Below, piece by piece: positions 9,594 through 20,129 of a DNA stretch of 64,000 bases. The stretch is from Mesorhizobium sp. M2A.F.Ca.ET.046.03.2.1. GTDB lineage: Bacteria > Pseudomonadota > Alphaproteobacteria > Rhizobiales > Rhizobiaceae. Under the pieces are notes generated by a model, which saw only the letters and a program-made list of their open reading frames with translations, was not told the origin of the DNA and ran no database searches. The stretch's first letter is position 1; the number at the start of each line of letters is the position of its first letter. The translations under genes were made by a program, and so were the position numbers. The stretch spans positions 4,948,001 to 5,012,000 of the forward strand of contig NZ_CP034449.1 of NCBI RefSeq assembly GCF_003952425.1, read 5' to 3'.

Positions 9594-10790
9594 TTGTCGT
9601 CTTACCGCAACTCCGATCCGCGGCCGCCGATCATGCAGGGCTCGCCGCCCAGGCTGGTGCCGCCGAAGCTCGACTGGGACAGGCCGCCATGGAACCGCTG
9701 GGCCTTCCAGCACATCCGCGAATTTCTGCCGACGGTCGAGGTGTGGCGCGGCAGCGGCCACCGCCGTCGCCTGGAGCGCGCGGAGGTGGACCTCGACGAA
9801 TTGCCGGTGGTCGATAGCAACGGAGCGCCGACGACGCTCGCCGGCCTGCTCGACGAGACCTATGCCGACGGCTTCCTGGTGCTGAAGGACGGCAAGGTCG
9901 CCTATGAGCGCTATTTCAACGGCATGGACGAGCGCACGCTGCACCTGTCGCAGTCGATGGCGAAGTCGGTCACCGGGTCGGTGTGCGGTATCCTCGTCGG
10001 GCGCGGTTTGATCGATCCGGCAAAGCTCGTCACCGACTATCTTCCGGAACTCGGTGAGACCGGCTGGGCCGGCGCCACCGTGCAGCATGTGCTCGACATG
10101 ACGACGGGCGTACGCTTTTCCGAGGAATATACCGATCGCTATTCCGAGATCGGCCAGGTCGATGTCGCAACCGGCTGGAAGCCGATCCCACCGGGCAGCG
10201 ATCCGGACTTTTCGTGGCCCTCGCACATGTACGAGCTGATCCTGCGGCTGAAGGACCGAGTGCGCCCGCATGGCGAGGCGTTCGAGTACCGCTCGATCGA
10301 GACCGACGTGCTCGCCTTCATCATGGAGCGGGTGAGCGGCAAGCGCCTGGCGCAGCTCGTCTCGGAGGAGCTCTGGCAAAAGCTCGGCGCCGACGAGAGC
10401 GCCTGCTTCACCGTCGACAGCGCCGGCTATGCGCTGGCCGATGGCGGCTTCAACGCGACGCTGCGCGACTATGGCCGATTCGGGCAATTGATCCTCGACA
10501 ATGGCGGCGGCGTGATCCCGGCCGACTGGATCGAGGCGACGCGCGGCGGCAGGCATGGGCCGAATTTCAGCCCGAGCCTTCCGGACGGCAGCTACCGAAA
10601 CCAGTTCTGGATCGAGGATTCACACTCGCGCGCGCTGATGTGCCGGGGCGTGTTCGGCCAGCTGATCCATATCGAATGGGACAACAGAATGGTCGTGGTG
10701 AAGCTTTCGACTTATCCGGATTTCACCAACAAAGCCTATTCCGTGGCGACGCTGAAGGCCGTCCATGCCATAGCCGCGGCGCTGGCCTGA
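9594..10790 (+). CDS. Serine hydrolase, class C beta-lactamase fold
   Basis: 398 residues from a TTG at 9594, chosen because GAGGAGGAA lies just five bases upstream and the protein-like sequence (LSSYRNSDPRPP) begins there; the in-frame ORF back to 9420 overlaps the binding-protein gene. The nucleophile motif SxxK is SMAK in HLSQSMAKSVTGS (near residue 122) and the Tyr motif is probably in FEYRSIETDVL. No signal peptide. The family includes 6-aminohexanoate-dimer hydrolases and esterases as well as DD-peptidases. Its position after a polyamine transporter suggests hydrolysis of an amide of an amino compound, which is only inference. Confidence 0.82.
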   Translation: MSSYRNSDPRPPIMQGSPPRLVPPKLDWDRPPWNRWAFQHIREFLPTVEVWRGSGHRRRLERAEVDLDELPVVDSNGAPTTLAGLLDETYADGFLVLKDGKVAYERYFNGMDERTLHLSQSMAKSVTGSVCGILVGRGLIDPAKLVTDYLPELGETGWAGATVQHVLDMTTGVRFSEEYTDRYSEIGQVDVATGWKPIPPGSDPDFSWPSHMYELILRLKDRVRPHGEAFEYRSIETDVLAFIMERVSGKRLAQLVSEELWQKLGADESACFTVDSAGYALADGGFNATLRDYGRFGQLILDNGGGVIPADWIEATRGGRHGPNFSPSLPDGSYRNQFWIEDSHSRALMCRGVFGQLIHIEWDNRMVVVKLSTYPDFTNKAYSVATLKAVHAIAAALA

Positions 10791-10822
10791 ACACCCCCAA
10801 ACATAGCAACCGCGAGAGCATC

Positions 10823-12001
10823 ATGACCGGCAAAACCGCGTTCGAGACCCAGTATGGCTTTGCCCGCAAGGATGTGCGGCTTGAGACCTGGCGGCTTTCG
10901 CCGTTCAACCGATGGTCGTTCCAGAATGTCGGCGAACTGGTGCCGAGTGTGCATGTCGCGGCGGCGCCCGGCGGCGAGGGGCAGGCAAAATCGGTCGGCA
11001 CGTTGCTCGAAGAGAAGGTTTCGTTCGCCGGCGGCAGCGAAACCGTCGGGAGCTTCCTGAAGCGCTCCGATACGGACGGGCTGACGATCCTGAAGGGCGG
11101 CAAGCTGGTCGGCGACTGGTCGGCGCCGCATATGCCGTTCGGAGCGCGCCACATCATCTTTTCGATCAGCAAGTCGGTGACCGCCATTCTTGCCGGCATA
11201 TTACAAGGCGAGGGGCTGTTCGATCCCAATGCACCCGTGACGCACTACATCCCGGAGGCCAAGAGCTCGGCCTATAGCGATGCGAGCGTGCGCAACGTGC
11301 TCGACATGACGGTCAGCCTCGATTTCGAGGAAGCCTATCTCGATCCGCAAAGCGCGTTTGCCCGTTATCGCCGTTCGACCTTGTGGAATCCGGGCGGCGG
11401 GTCGGAAAGCCTCGCGGCATTCCTGCTGACGCTGCAGCGTCTCGCCGAGCCGCACGGGCAGACTTATCGCTACCGCTCGCCCAATTCGGACATGCTGGGC
11501 ATCCTGGTGGAGCGGGCATCGGGCAAGCGTGTCAGCCAATTGCTCAGCGAAAAGCTTTGGCTGCCGCTGGGCGCCGCAAGCGAAATTTCGGTGACGGTCG
11601 ACATGGAAGGCACGGCGCGCACCGCCGGCGGCATGTCGATGACGCCACGCGATCTTGCCCGTATCGGCGAGATGATGCGGCAGGGCGGCACGGCCAACGG
11701 CCGCCGCATCGTCCCGGAAGCCTGGGTGCGCGACACGGTCGCCACCGGCGGCAGCTTTGAGGCCTGGCAGCGCGGCACGATGGCGTTCCTGTTCCCAAAG
11801 GGGCGCTACCGCAACAAATGGTACCAGACCGGCCATGACAGCGGCGCCTTCTGCGGCATCGGTATCCACGGCCAGTGGCTTTACGTCAATCCGAAGACGG
11901 AAGTGGTCATCGCCAAGATGTCGTCGCAGCCGGAACCTGTCGATGATCGGCTCGACCTCGACCTCGTCAGCTTCTTCGAGGCGCTGAGCACGATGGTCTG
12001 A
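10823..12001 (+). CDS. Serine hydrolase, class C beta-lactamase fold (paralogue of the previous gene)
   Basis: 392 residues from the ATG at 10823, 32 bp after the previous stop. It is a diverged paralogue of its neighbour: both share an N-terminal R/WxxPPWNRWxFQ-like segment (here SPFNRWSFQNVGELVPSV), the SxxK nucleophile (SISK in IFSISKSVTAIL) and the Tyr region (YRYRSPNSDML). No signal peptide. The pair looks like a tandem duplication with possibly different substrates. A DD-peptidase role is unlikely for cytoplasmic proteins. Confidence 0.83.
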   Translation: MTGKTAFETQYGFARKDVRLETWRLSPFNRWSFQNVGELVPSVHVAAAPGGEGQAKSVGTLLEEKVSFAGGSETVGSFLKRSDTDGLTILKGGKLVGDWSAPHMPFGARHIIFSISKSVTAILAGILQGEGLFDPNAPVTHYIPEAKSSAYSDASVRNVLDMTVSLDFEEAYLDPQSAFARYRRSTLWNPGGGSESLAAFLLTLQRLAEPHGQTYRYRSPNSDMLGILVERASGKRVSQLLSEKLWLPLGAASEISVTVDMEGTARTAGGMSMTPRDLARIGEMMRQGGTANGRRIVPEAWVRDTVATGGSFEAWQRGTMAFLFPKGRYRNKWYQTGHDSGAFCGIGIHGQWLYVNPKTEVVIAKMSSQPEPVDDRLDLDLVSFFEALSTMV

Positions 12002-12123
12002 ACCGTTCGGCGGGTCGCATTCATAGCTGTTTCCTGTGGACCTCCAGGGGTAGTTGAAAACGGCGTGGTTGGCGCGGCCGGCATCCCGGCCTATGGTCGC
12101 CGCTCTTTTCGACAGGAACGAGC

Positions 12124-14445
12124 ATGGCATCGGACATCAAGCGCATCGCAGCAATCATCGCGGCCGAGATCGGCGCACGGCCGGAACAGGCCGCGGCGGC
12201 GATCGGGCTGCTCGACGAGGGCGCCACGGTGCCTTTCGTGGCGCGTTACCGCAAGGAAGTCACCGGCGGGCTCGACGACACGCAGTTGCGCGATCTTTCC
12301 GAGCGGCTCGCCTATCTGCGCGAGCTCGACGCGCGGCGCGAGACGATCGTCAGCTCCATCCGCGAGCAGGGCAAGCTGACCGAGGAGTTGGAGGCCAAGA
12401 TCGCAGCGGCCGCCACCAAGGCCGAGCTTGAGGATATCTACCTGCCCTACAAGCCGAAGCGGCGCACCAAGGCCGAGATCGCCAGGGAACGCGGGCTCGG
12501 GCCGCTCGCCGAAGCCATCCTCGCCGACCGCTCCAAAATTCCGGCCGAGCTTGCGCTCGCCTATGTCACGGAAGAGGTGGCCGACGCCAAGGCGGCGCTT
12601 GAAGGCGCGCGCGACATCCTGTCCGAGCAGTTCGCCGAGAATGCCGATCTGGTCGGCAAGCTGCGCGCCTATATGAAGGAACGCGCCTTCCTGCGCGCAA
12701 AAGTCGTCGACGGAAAGCAGGAGGCCGGCGCGAAATTTTCCGACTATTTCGACCATGTCGAGCGCTGGTCGGGCGTGCCCAGCCACCGTGCGCTCGCCAT
12801 GCTGCGTGGCCGCAACGACGAGGTGCTGTCGCTCGACATCGAGGTCGATGCCGACGACGCCTCGCCGGTGAAACCGGTCGAGCGCATGATCGCCAATGCC
12901 TATGCCATCGGCGGCACGCTGCCCGGTGACAAATGGCTGATGGAGGTCGCCGGCTGGACGTGGCGGATAAAACTGTCGCTGCATCTGACGCTCGACCTGA
13001 TGCGCGACTTGCGTGAACGGGCCGAGGAAGAGGCGATCCACGTCTTCGCCCGCAATCTCAAGGACCTGCTGCTCGCCGCTCCCGCCGGCTCGCGGCCTAC
13101 GATGGGTCTCGACCCCGGCATCCGCACCGGCGTCAAGGTGGCGGTGGTCGACGGCACCGGCAAGCTTGTGGCGACCACGACGGTCTATCCCTTCCCGCCG
13201 AGGAACGACATTCGCGGCACGCAGGCCGAGCTTGCGGCGCTCATCCGCCAGCACAAGGTCGAGCTGATCTCGATCGGCAACGGCACTGGCAGCCGTGAGA
13301 CAGAGAAGCTTGTTGCCGACATGCTGTCGGACCTGCCGGCTGGCGCCGGGCCGAAGCCGCTCAAGGTTATCGTCAGCGAAGCGGGTGCTTCCGTCTATTC
13401 CGCGTCGGCCACGGCAGCAGCGGAGTTCCCGGGCCTCGATGTCTCGCTGCGAGGCGCGGTGTCGATCGCCAGGCGCCTGCAGGACCCGCTGGCCGAGCTG
13501 GTCAAGATCGAGCCGAAGTCGATCGGCGTCGGCCAGTACCAGCACGATGTCGACCAGTACCGGCTCGGCCGCTCGCTCGAAGCGGTGGTCGAGGATGCGG
13601 TGAACGCCGTCGGCGTCGACCTCAACACGGCCTCGGCGCCGCTCTTGGCGCGCGTGTCGGGACTTGGGCCCTCGCTCGCCGAAGCGATCGTTGCGCATCG
13701 CGATGCGGCGGGGCCGTTTGCCAGCCGCAAGGACCTGCTCAAGGTGGCGCGGCTCGGGCCGCGCGCCTTCGAGCAAAGCGCCGGCTTCCTCCGCATCCCG
13801 AATGGCGCGGAGCCGCTCGATGCGTCCTCGGTGCACCCGGAAGCCTATGGCGTGGCGAAGAAGATCGTCGCCGCTTGCGGCCGCGACGTGCGCGCTTTGC
13901 TGGGTGACAGCGCCGCGCTCAAGGCGCTGGATCCACGCGTCTTCGTCGATGAGCGCTTCGGCCTGCCGACGGTGCGCGACATCATCGCCGAATTGGAAAA
14001 GCCCGGCCGCGATCCGCGCCCCGGTTTCAAGACCGCGACTTTTGCCGAGGGCGTCGACGACATCAAGGATTTGAAGCCAGGCATGCTGCTCGAAGGCACC
14101 GTCACCAATGTCGCGGCCTTCGGCGCCTTCGTCGACATCGGCGTGCACCAGGACGGGCTGGTGCATGTCTCGCAACTCGCCGACCGCTTCATCAAGGATG
14201 CGCATGAGGTGGTGAAGGCCGGCGACGTGGTGAAGGTGCGGGTCGTCGATGTCGACATCAAGCGCAAGCGCATCGGCCTGTCGATGCGCAAGGACGGCGG
14301 CGAAGGTGGCGCGCCGCGTGGCAGCCAGCGCGATCACGGCGGCGGCAAGCCCGCCCCGCGCTCGCCGGCGCCGCAGCGCCAGTCGGAAAAGCCTTCGCAG
14401 GGCGCGTTCGGCGCGGCGCTCGCCGAGGCGATGAAGCGGAAGTAG
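12124..14445 (+). CDS. tex: Tex, transcription accessory RNA-binding protein
   Basis: 773 residues, normal for Tex. In order: Tex N-terminal helical region ([20 protein letters not shown] near residue 35), YqgF/RNase H-like domain ([20 protein letters not shown] near 330), helix-hairpin-helix repeats ([20 protein letters not shown] near 497) and a C-terminal S1 domain ([20 protein letters not shown] near 650). A basic Ser/Pro-rich tail follows. Tex is a conserved cytoplasmic nucleic-acid-binding protein. It converges on the LysR gene with no gap: its TAG ends at 14445 and the opposing stop begins at 14446. Confidence 0.96.
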   Translation: MASDIKRIAAIIAAEIGARPEQAAAAIGLLDEGATVPFVARYRKEVTGGLDDTQLRDLSERLAYLRELDARRETIVSSIREQGKLTEELEAKIAAAATKAELEDIYLPYKPKRRTKAEIARERGLGPLAEAILADRSKIPAELALAYVTEEVADAKAALEGARDILSEQFAENADLVGKLRAYMKERAFLRAKVVDGKQEAGAKFSDYFDHVERWSGVPSHRALAMLRGRNDEVLSLDIEVDADDASPVKPVERMIANAYAIGGTLPGDKWLMEVAGWTWRIKLSLHLTLDLMRDLRERAEEEAIHVFARNLKDLLLAAPAGSRPTMGLDPGIRTGVKVAVVDGTGKLVATTTVYPFPPRNDIRGTQAELAALIRQHKVELISIGNGTGSRETEKLVADMLSDLPAGAGPKPLKVIVSEAGASVYSASATAAAEFPGLDVSLRGAVSIARRLQDPLAELVKIEPKSIGVGQYQHDVDQYRLGRSLEAVVEDAVNAVGVDLNTASAPLLARVSGLGPSLAEAIVAHRDAAGPFASRKDLLKVARLGPRAFEQSAGFLRIPNGAEPLDASSVHPEAYGVAKKIVAACGRDVRALLGDSAALKALDPRVFVDERFGLPTVRDIIAELEKPGRDPRPGFKTATFAEGVDDIKDLKPGMLLEGTVTNVAAFGAFVDIGVHQDGLVHVSQLADRFIKDAHEVVKAGDVVKVRVVDVDIKRKRIGLSMRKDGGEGGAPRGSQRDHGGGKPAPRSPAPQRQSEKPSQGAFGAALAEAMKRK

Positions 14446-15357
14446 CTACCAGGCGAGGACAGCCGGCTCCTTGCCGATCTGGCCCAGCAGCCAGTCGCGA
14501 AAGCTGGCGACCGGGGGATGGCCTCGCTTGTCATTCGGCACGACGAGATAATAGGCGCTGCGGCTCTGCATCGGCCGGCCGGGCGTCGGCACCAACTGGC
14601 CGCGCTGCAATTCTCCTGAGATCAGGATTTCCGGCAGGAGCGCCACGCCGAGCCCCGCCATGCAGGCCTGGGCGACCGTTCCGAACTGCTCGAATTGCAT
14701 GCCGGGCCCGGTCGGCGCCTCGAGCCCCTGGTGTTCGAACCATTCGCTCCACGCGCCGGGGCGGGTCGCCATATGCAGCAGCGGCAGGCGGCTGATGTCG
14801 GCCGGCGTGGCGATCTCACGGCTGGCCAGGAATTCCGGCGAAACCACCGGCATCACGGTCTCACGCATCAGAAGCGTGCAGTCGGCGTCCGGCCAATCGG
14901 GCATGCCGTGATGAATGGCGGCGTCGAGCCGTTCGCGGGCGAAGTCGAACCGTCCGATGCGGGTGGCGAAGTTGATGGTGATATCGGGATGGCGCGTTAC
15001 GAAATCCGGGATCAGGGGCATCAGCCAGCGCGTGCCGAAGGTCGGCAGGATGGCAAGGTTCAAGGCTCCGCTATGCCGATTGCTCATCAATCCGAGTGTT
15101 GCGTCGCGCAACTGGCCAAGTGCGGAGCGCACCGCCTCGGCGTAGGTCTCGCCGGCCGCCGACAGCCGGACATTGCGGCTGTCGCGCTCGAACAGCCGGC
15201 GACCGAACTGTTCTTCCAACAGGTTGATCTGGCGGCTGACGGCGCCCTGAGTCAAATCGAGCTCGCGCGCGGCGGCGGTGAAGGAGCCAAGCCGCGCCAC
15301 CGCCTCGAAGGCGGCAAGCGCGGCGGTGTTCGGCAAGAGGCGGCGCTGAACGTTCAT
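14446..15357 (-). CDS. LysR-family transcriptional regulator (GcvA/GcdR-like)
   Basis: 303 residues. The HTH is at residues ~10-60 (LAAFEAVARLGSFTAAAREL, TQGAVSRQINLLEEQFGRRL), then the effector-binding domain (GALNLAILPTFGTRWLMPLI). The N-terminal RRLLPNTAALAAFEAVAR is typical of the GcvA subgroup. It is divergent from the glutaryl-CoA dehydrogenase gene with a 104-bp gap, the arrangement known for gcdR-gcdH, so it probably activates gcdH in response to glutarate or a CoA ester. Effector inferred from context. Confidence 0.9.
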   Translation of the reverse strand: MNVQRRLLPNTAALAAFEAVARLGSFTAAARELDLTQGAVSRQINLLEEQFGRRLFERDSRNVRLSAAGETYAEAVRSALGQLRDATLGLMSNRHSGALNLAILPTFGTRWLMPLIPDFVTRHPDITINFATRIGRFDFARERLDAAIHHGMPDWPDADCTLLMRETVMPVVSPEFLASREIATPADISRLPLLHMATRPGAWSEWFEHQGLEAPTGPGMQFEQFGTVAQACMAGLGVALLPEILISGELQRGQLVPTPGRPMQSRSAYYLVVPNDKRGHPPVASFRDWLLGQIGKEPAVLAW

Positions 15358-15375
15358 GATCCATTACTAACGCTC

Positions 15376-15393
15376 ATTGATCCGTGATGCAAT
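15376..15393. promoter_or_regulatory. Candidate LysR binding site in the divergent gap
   Basis: ATTG at 15376-15379 and CAAT at 15390-15393 form a short interrupted inverted repeat between the LysR start and gcdH. LysR proteins bind such partly symmetric A/T-ended sites. The arms are only four bases, so it could be chance. Confidence 0.25.
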
Positions 15394-15461
15394 TTCGTTT
15401 GATTTTTCGCGTGCGCAGGCGGATAAGCCGGGCACGTCAAAAGTACTGGGAGCCCGAGGCC

Positions 15462-16658
15462 ATGGCCGCCGATAAGAACGCTTTCGTGTGGAATGATCCT
15501 TTCCTGATCGAGGACCAGCTTTCCGAGGATGAGCGCATGGTGCGCGACGGCGCGGCGGCCTTCGCCGCCGACAAGCTGGCGCCCCGTATCGAGGAAGCCT
15601 ATGCCGACGAGAAGACCGACCCCTCGATCTTCCGCGAGATGGGCGAGGCGGGCCTGCTCGGCATCACCATTCCCGAAGAATATGGCGGGCTCGGCGCCGG
15701 ATACGTGACCTACGGGCTGGTGGCGCGCGAGGTCGAGCGCATCGATTCCGGCTACCGCTCGATGATGAGCGTGCAGTCGTCACTGGTCATGTATCCGATC
15801 CATGCCTATGGCTCGGAAGCGCAGCGCAAGAAATACCTGCCGAAGCTCGCCTCAGGCGAATGGATCGGCTGCTTCGGCCTGACCGAGCCGGATGCCGGCT
15901 CCGACCCGGGCGGCATGAAGACGCGCGCCGAGAAGACGGCCAATGGCTACAGACTTTCCGGGTCCAAGATGTGGATCTCCAACGCGCCGATCGCCGATGT
16001 GTTCGTCGTCTGGGCGAAGCTGAAGGGTGAGAACGGCAAGGACGAAATCCGCGGCTTCGTGCTGGAAAAGGGCATGAAGGGGCTTTCGGCGCCGAAGATC
16101 GGCGGCAAGCTGTCGCTGCGCGCGTCGATCACCGGCGAGGTGGTGCTGGAAGGTGTCGAGGTCGGCGAGGAAGCGCTGCTGCCCAACGCCAGGGGTCTTG
16201 GCGGCCCGTTCGGCTGCCTTAACCGGGCGCGCTACGGTATTTCCTGGGGCGCAATGGGCGCGGCGGAAGATTGCTGGCAACGGGCGCGGCAATACGGCCT
16301 CGACCGCAAGCAGTTCGGCAAGCCGCTCGCCGGCACGCAGCTCTTCCAGAAGAAGCTCGCCGACATGCAGACGGAGATCGCGCTTGGACTGCAGGGCTCA
16401 TTGCGCGTCGGCCGGCTGATGGACGAGGGCAAGATGGCGCCGGAGATGATCTCGATCGTCAAGCGCAACAATTGCGGCAAGGCGCTCGACATCGCCCGCC
16501 AGGCCCGCGACATGCATGGCGGCAACGGCATCCAGATCGGCTACCACGTCATGCGCCACGCGCAGAACCTGGAGACGGTGAACACCTATGAAGGCACGCA
16601 TGACGTGCATGCGCTGATCCTCGGAAGGGCGCAAACGGGCATCCAGGCGTTTTTCTAA
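15462..16658 (+). CDS. gcdH: Glutaryl-CoA dehydrogenase
   Basis: 398 residues from the ATG at 15462. An FAD-dependent acyl-CoA dehydrogenase that oxidises and decarboxylates glutaryl-CoA to crotonyl-CoA in lysine and tryptophan breakdown. Family marks: [20 protein letters not shown] (FAD and substrate loop), the [20 protein letters not shown] region, [38 protein letters not shown] and the catalytic glutamate in [16 protein letters not shown]. The [20 protein letters not shown] start and overall length match GcdH better than short-chain enzymes. The divergent LysR gene supports the assignment. Confidence 0.93.
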   Translation: MAADKNAFVWNDPFLIEDQLSEDERMVRDGAAAFAADKLAPRIEEAYADEKTDPSIFREMGEAGLLGITIPEEYGGLGAGYVTYGLVAREVERIDSGYRSMMSVQSSLVMYPIHAYGSEAQRKKYLPKLASGEWIGCFGLTEPDAGSDPGGMKTRAEKTANGYRLSGSKMWISNAPIADVFVVWAKLKGENGKDEIRGFVLEKGMKGLSAPKIGGKLSLRASITGEVVLEGVEVGEEALLPNARGLGGPFGCLNRARYGISWGAMGAAEDCWQRARQYGLDRKQFGKPLAGTQLFQKKLADMQTEIALGLQGSLRVGRLMDEGKMAPEMISIVKRNNCGKALDIARQARDMHGGNGIQIGYHVMRHAQNLETVNTYEGTHDVHALILGRAQTGIQAFF

Positions 16659-16763
16659 GCCGGCAAGGCTGCTTAAATTAGGTGCAGCGCAACATCTCTG
16701 CTTGGAGAATGGCCAGCATCTATGTCAGGGTTCGGCGACTGAAACGCCGAACTCCGGGGTACC

Positions 16764-19700
16764 ATGGCAATTCTGGCAGCCGTTCATCACCTGACCCACT
16801 ACAAATATGACCGGCCGGTGGTGCTCGGTCCCCAGGTGATCAGGCTGCAGCCGGCGCCGCATTCGCGCACCAAGGTGCTCAGCCATTCGCTGAAGGTCGA
16901 GCCGAAGAACCACTTCGTCAACCTGCAGCAGGATCCCTACGGCAATTTCCTCGCCCGCTTCGTCTTCCCTGAGCCGGTGACCGAACTCAAGATCGAAGTC
17001 GACCTAGTCGCCGACATGACGGTCTACAATCCGTTCGATTTCTTCGTTGAGGAGAGCGCCGAGACCTTTCCGTTCGACTATCCGGAAGAAATCAGGGAAG
17101 ACCTCGCCATCTACCGGACGCCAGAGCCGGCGGGACCCTTGCTGTCGAAATTCCTGGAAAGCATCGACCGCAGCCCGACAAACACCGTCAATTTCCTGGT
17201 CGATCTCAATGCTAGGCTGCAGCGCGAGATCGCCTATATCGTGCGCATGGAGACAGGCGTGTTCTCGCCGGAGGAGACGCTTGCCGCTGCCAAGGGCTCG
17301 TGCCGGGATTCGAGCTGGCTGCTGGTGCAGATCCTGCGCAATCTCGGCATCGCCGCACGCTTCGTCTCCGGCTATCTGATCCAGCTCAAGCCCGATCTGG
17401 TGTCGCTCGATGGGCCGTCCGGAACGTCGGTCGATTTCACCGACCTGCACGCCTGGTGCGAGGTCTATATTCCAGGCGCCGGCTGGATCGGTTTCGATCC
17501 GACTTCCGGCCTGCTCACCGGCGAGAGCCATGTGCCGCTGGCAGCGACGCCGCATTATCGCAATGCAGCACCCATCTCCGGCATGGCGAGCTTCGCCAAT
17601 GTCGATTTTGGCTTTGACATGCGGGTCGACCGCATCGCCGAGCATCCGCGCATCACCAAGCCGTTCTCGGATGAGAGCTGGGAAGCGCTCGATGCTCTCG
17701 GCAACAAGGTCGATGCCGTTCTGCGCGAGCAGGACGTGCGGCTCACCATGGGCGGCGAGCCGACCTTCGTGTCGATCGACGATTTCGAATCCGCCGAATG
17801 GAACACCGCCGCCGTCGGCCCGACCAAGCGTGACAAGGCGGACCAGCTCATCCGCCGGCTGCGCGAGCGCTTCGCGCCGGGCGGTTTCCTGCATTATGGC
17901 CAGGGCAAGTGGTATCCGGGCGAGAGCCTGCCGCGCTGGACCTTCTCGCTCTACTGGCGCACCGACGGCGAGCCGGTGTGGCGCGACCCGTCGCTGATCG
18001 CGCGCGAGAATGGCAATGCTGCGATCGGTCCCGAACAGGCCGAAAGCCTGCTCACGGCGATCGCCGGCGAGCTCGGCATCGACAAGGCGATGGTGAGCGA
18101 GGCCTATGAAGATCCGGCCGAATGGCTGCTCAAGGAAGGCAAGCTGCCGGACAATGTCGATCCGTCCAATTCGAAGCTGGAAGACCCGGAAGAGCGCAGC
18201 CGCATGGCGCGTGTTTTCGAGCGCGGGCTGACCAAGCCGTCGGGTTATGTGCTGCCGGTGCAGCGATGGAACAGCCAGGCCGCTGGCCAGCGCTGGCGCT
18301 CGGAGAAATGGAAGACGAGGCGGGGCCGCCTGTTCCTGGTGCCGGGCGACTCCCCGGTCGGCTATCGCCTGCCGCTGGGCACACTGCCTTATGTTCCGCC
18401 GGCGCAATTCCCGTATATCGTGCCGGTCGATCCCTCCGTGCCGCGCGGCGCGCTGCCGTCGCGCGAGGCTATCTTGCCCCAGCCGTCGCCAGCTGAACTG
18501 GAAGGCGCGGACGAAATGGCACGCCGCCAGCAGACCGTGTCTTTCACCGCTGCGAGCGCGCAGCAGGACCGCGTCGAGCAGCAACTGACGGAGATCGGCG
18601 GCGCGGTGCGCACCGCGCTCACCGTCGAGCCGCGCGACGGCCGGCTCTGCGTGTTCATGCCGCCGGTCGAGGCGTTGGAGGATTATCTCGAACTGGTGGC
18701 GGCGGCGGAGAACGCGGCGAAGGCCATCGGCCTGCCGGTGCATATTGAAGGCTATGCCCCGCCGCACGATCCGCGCCTCAACGTCATCCGCGTGGCGCCG
18801 GATCCGGGCGTCATCGAGGTGAACATCCACCCGGCCGCCAACTGGACCGAATGCGTTGCCACCACCACAGCGATCTACGAAGAAGCACGGCAGTCGCGGC
18901 TCGGCACCGACAAGTTCATGATCGATGGCCGCCATACCGGAACCGGCGGCGGCAACCATGTCGTGGTCGGCGGCGCGACGCCGAATGACAGCCCGTTCCT
19001 GCGCCGGCCCGACCTGTTGAAGAGCCTGGTGCTGCAATGGCAGCGGCATCCGTCGCTGTCCTATATGTTTTCCGGCCTGTTCATCGGTCCGACCAGCCAG
19101 GCGCCGCGCTTCGACGAGGCGCGGCACGATTCACTTTACGAGCTGGAGATCGCGCTGGCGCAGGTGCCTCATCCGGACAAGGGCAATGCACCGTTGCCAT
19201 GGCTGGTCGACCGGCTATTCCGCAACCTCCTGACCGACGTGACCGGCAATACGCACCGTTCGGAAATCTGCATCGACAAATTGTTCTCGCCGGACGGCCC
19301 GACCGGCCGGCTGGGACTGGTCGAATTCCGCGGTTTCGAGATGCCGCCCAATGCGCGCATGAGCCTCGCCCAGCAGTTGCTGGTCCGTGCGATCATCGCC
19401 CGCGCCTGGAAGAACCCGCTCGACGGACGCTTCGTGCGCTGGGGCACGTCGCTGCACGACCGCTTCATGCTGCCGCATTACGTCTGGGCGGATTTTCTCG
19501 ACGTGTTGGAGGATCTGAAGCTCAACGGCTTCGACTTCCGCCCCGAATGGTTCGCGGCCCAGCTCGAGTTCCGCTTCCCCTTCTGCGGCGAGGTTCAGCA
19601 TGCCGGCGTGAAGCTGGAGCTCAGGCAGGCGCTGGAGCCCTGGCATGTGATGGGCGAGCAGGGTGCGATCGGCGGCACGGTACGCTTCGTCGATTCCTCG

Positions 19701-20123
19701 GTCGAGCGGCTGCAGGTGCGGACGGAAGGCCTCAATCCGGAGCGTCACGCCATCGTCTGCAACGGCCGCATCGTGCCGATGAAGGTTACCGACACCAGAG
19801 AGGTCGCGGTGGCCGGCGTGCGCTTCAAGGCCTGGCAGCCGGCCTCCGGCCTGCATCCAGCCCTGCCGGTCAACACGCCGCTGGTCTTCGACATCTACGA
19901 CCGCTGGTCGGGCCGCTCGGTCGGCGGCTGCGTCTACCATGTCGCGCATCCGGGCGGCCGCAACTACGACACCTTCCCGGTCAACGGCAACGAGGCCGAG
20001 GCCCGGCGACTTGCCCGCTTCGAGCCACGCGGCCATACGCCGGGCGGCTATGTGCTGCGCGACGAAGAAGCCTCTGAAGAATTCCCGATGACCCTTGACC
20101 TAAGGCGGCCGGCGAGACTCTGA
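16764..20123 (+). CDS. Transglutaminase-like protein fused to DUF2126 (putative amidoligase)
   Basis: 1119 residues. Residues 1-300 form a transglutaminase-like domain: an N-terminal beta region ([20 protein letters not shown]), the Cys motif [20 protein letters not shown] (near 175-195) and the His/Asp segments [20 protein letters not shown] (near 230). The remaining ~800 residues are DUF2126, starting around [17 protein letters not shown]; Pfam lists this as a putative amidoligase. [11 protein letters not shown] near 730 is a conspicuous conserved motif. No signal peptide. It is the first gene of a three-gene unit, six bases ahead of the ATP-grasp gene. Together they are predicted to make or modify peptide-like amide bonds; the product is unknown. 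Confidence 0.9.
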   Translation: MAILAAVHHLTHYKYDRPVVLGPQVIRLQPAPHSRTKVLSHSLKVEPKNHFVNLQQDPYGNFLARFVFPEPVTELKIEVDLVADMTVYNPFDFFVEESAETFPFDYPEEIREDLAIYRTPEPAGPLLSKFLESIDRSPTNTVNFLVDLNARLQREIAYIVRMETGVFSPEETLAAAKGSCRDSSWLLVQILRNLGIAARFVSGYLIQLKPDLVSLDGPSGTSVDFTDLHAWCEVYIPGAGWIGFDPTSGLLTGESHVPLAATPHYRNAAPISGMASFANVDFGFDMRVDRIAEHPRITKPFSDESWEALDALGNKVDAVLREQDVRLTMGGEPTFVSIDDFESAEWNTAAVGPTKRDKADQLIRRLRERFAPGGFLHYGQGKWYPGESLPRWTFSLYWRTDGEPVWRDPSLIARENGNAAIGPEQAESLLTAIAGELGIDKAMVSEAYEDPAEWLLKEGKLPDNVDPSNSKLEDPEERSRMARVFERGLTKPSGYVLPVQRWNSQAAGQRWRSEKWKTRRGRLFLVPGDSPVGYRLPLGTLPYVPPAQFPYIVPVDPSVPRGALPSREAILPQPSPAELEGADEMARRQQTVSFTAASAQQDRVEQQLTEIGGAVRTALTVEPRDGRLCVFMPPVEALEDYLELVAAAENAAKAIGLPVHIEGYAPPHDPRLNVIRVAPDPGVIEVNIHPAANWTECVATTTAIYEEARQSRLGTDKFMIDGRHTGTGGGNHVVVGGATPNDSPFLRRPDLLKSLVLQWQRHPSLSYMFSGLFIGPTSQAPRFDEARHDSLYELEIALAQVPHPDKGNAPLPWLVDRLFRNLLTDVTGNTHRSEICIDKLFSPDGPTGRLGLVEFRGFEMPPNARMSLAQQLLVRAIIARAWKNPLDGRFVRWGTSLHDRFMLPHYVWADFLDVLEDLKLNGFDFRPEWFAAQLEFRFPFCGEVQHAGVKLELRQALEPWHVMGEQGAIGGTVRFVDSSVERLQVRTEGLNPERHAIVCNGRIVPMKVTDTREVAVAGVRFKAWQPASGLHPALPVNTPLVFDIYDRWSGRSVGGCVYHVAHPGGRNYDTFPVNGNEAEARRLARFEPRGHTPGGYVLRDEEASEEFPMTLDLRRPARL

Positions 20124-20129
20124 TCGACC

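Noticed and set aside
12091..14337. 748-residue minus-strand ORF
   Set aside because: Antisense shadow of tex; Arg/His/Asp-rich composition with no family motifs.
17004..19127. 707-residue minus-strand ORF
   Set aside because: Antisense shadow of the DUF2126 gene.
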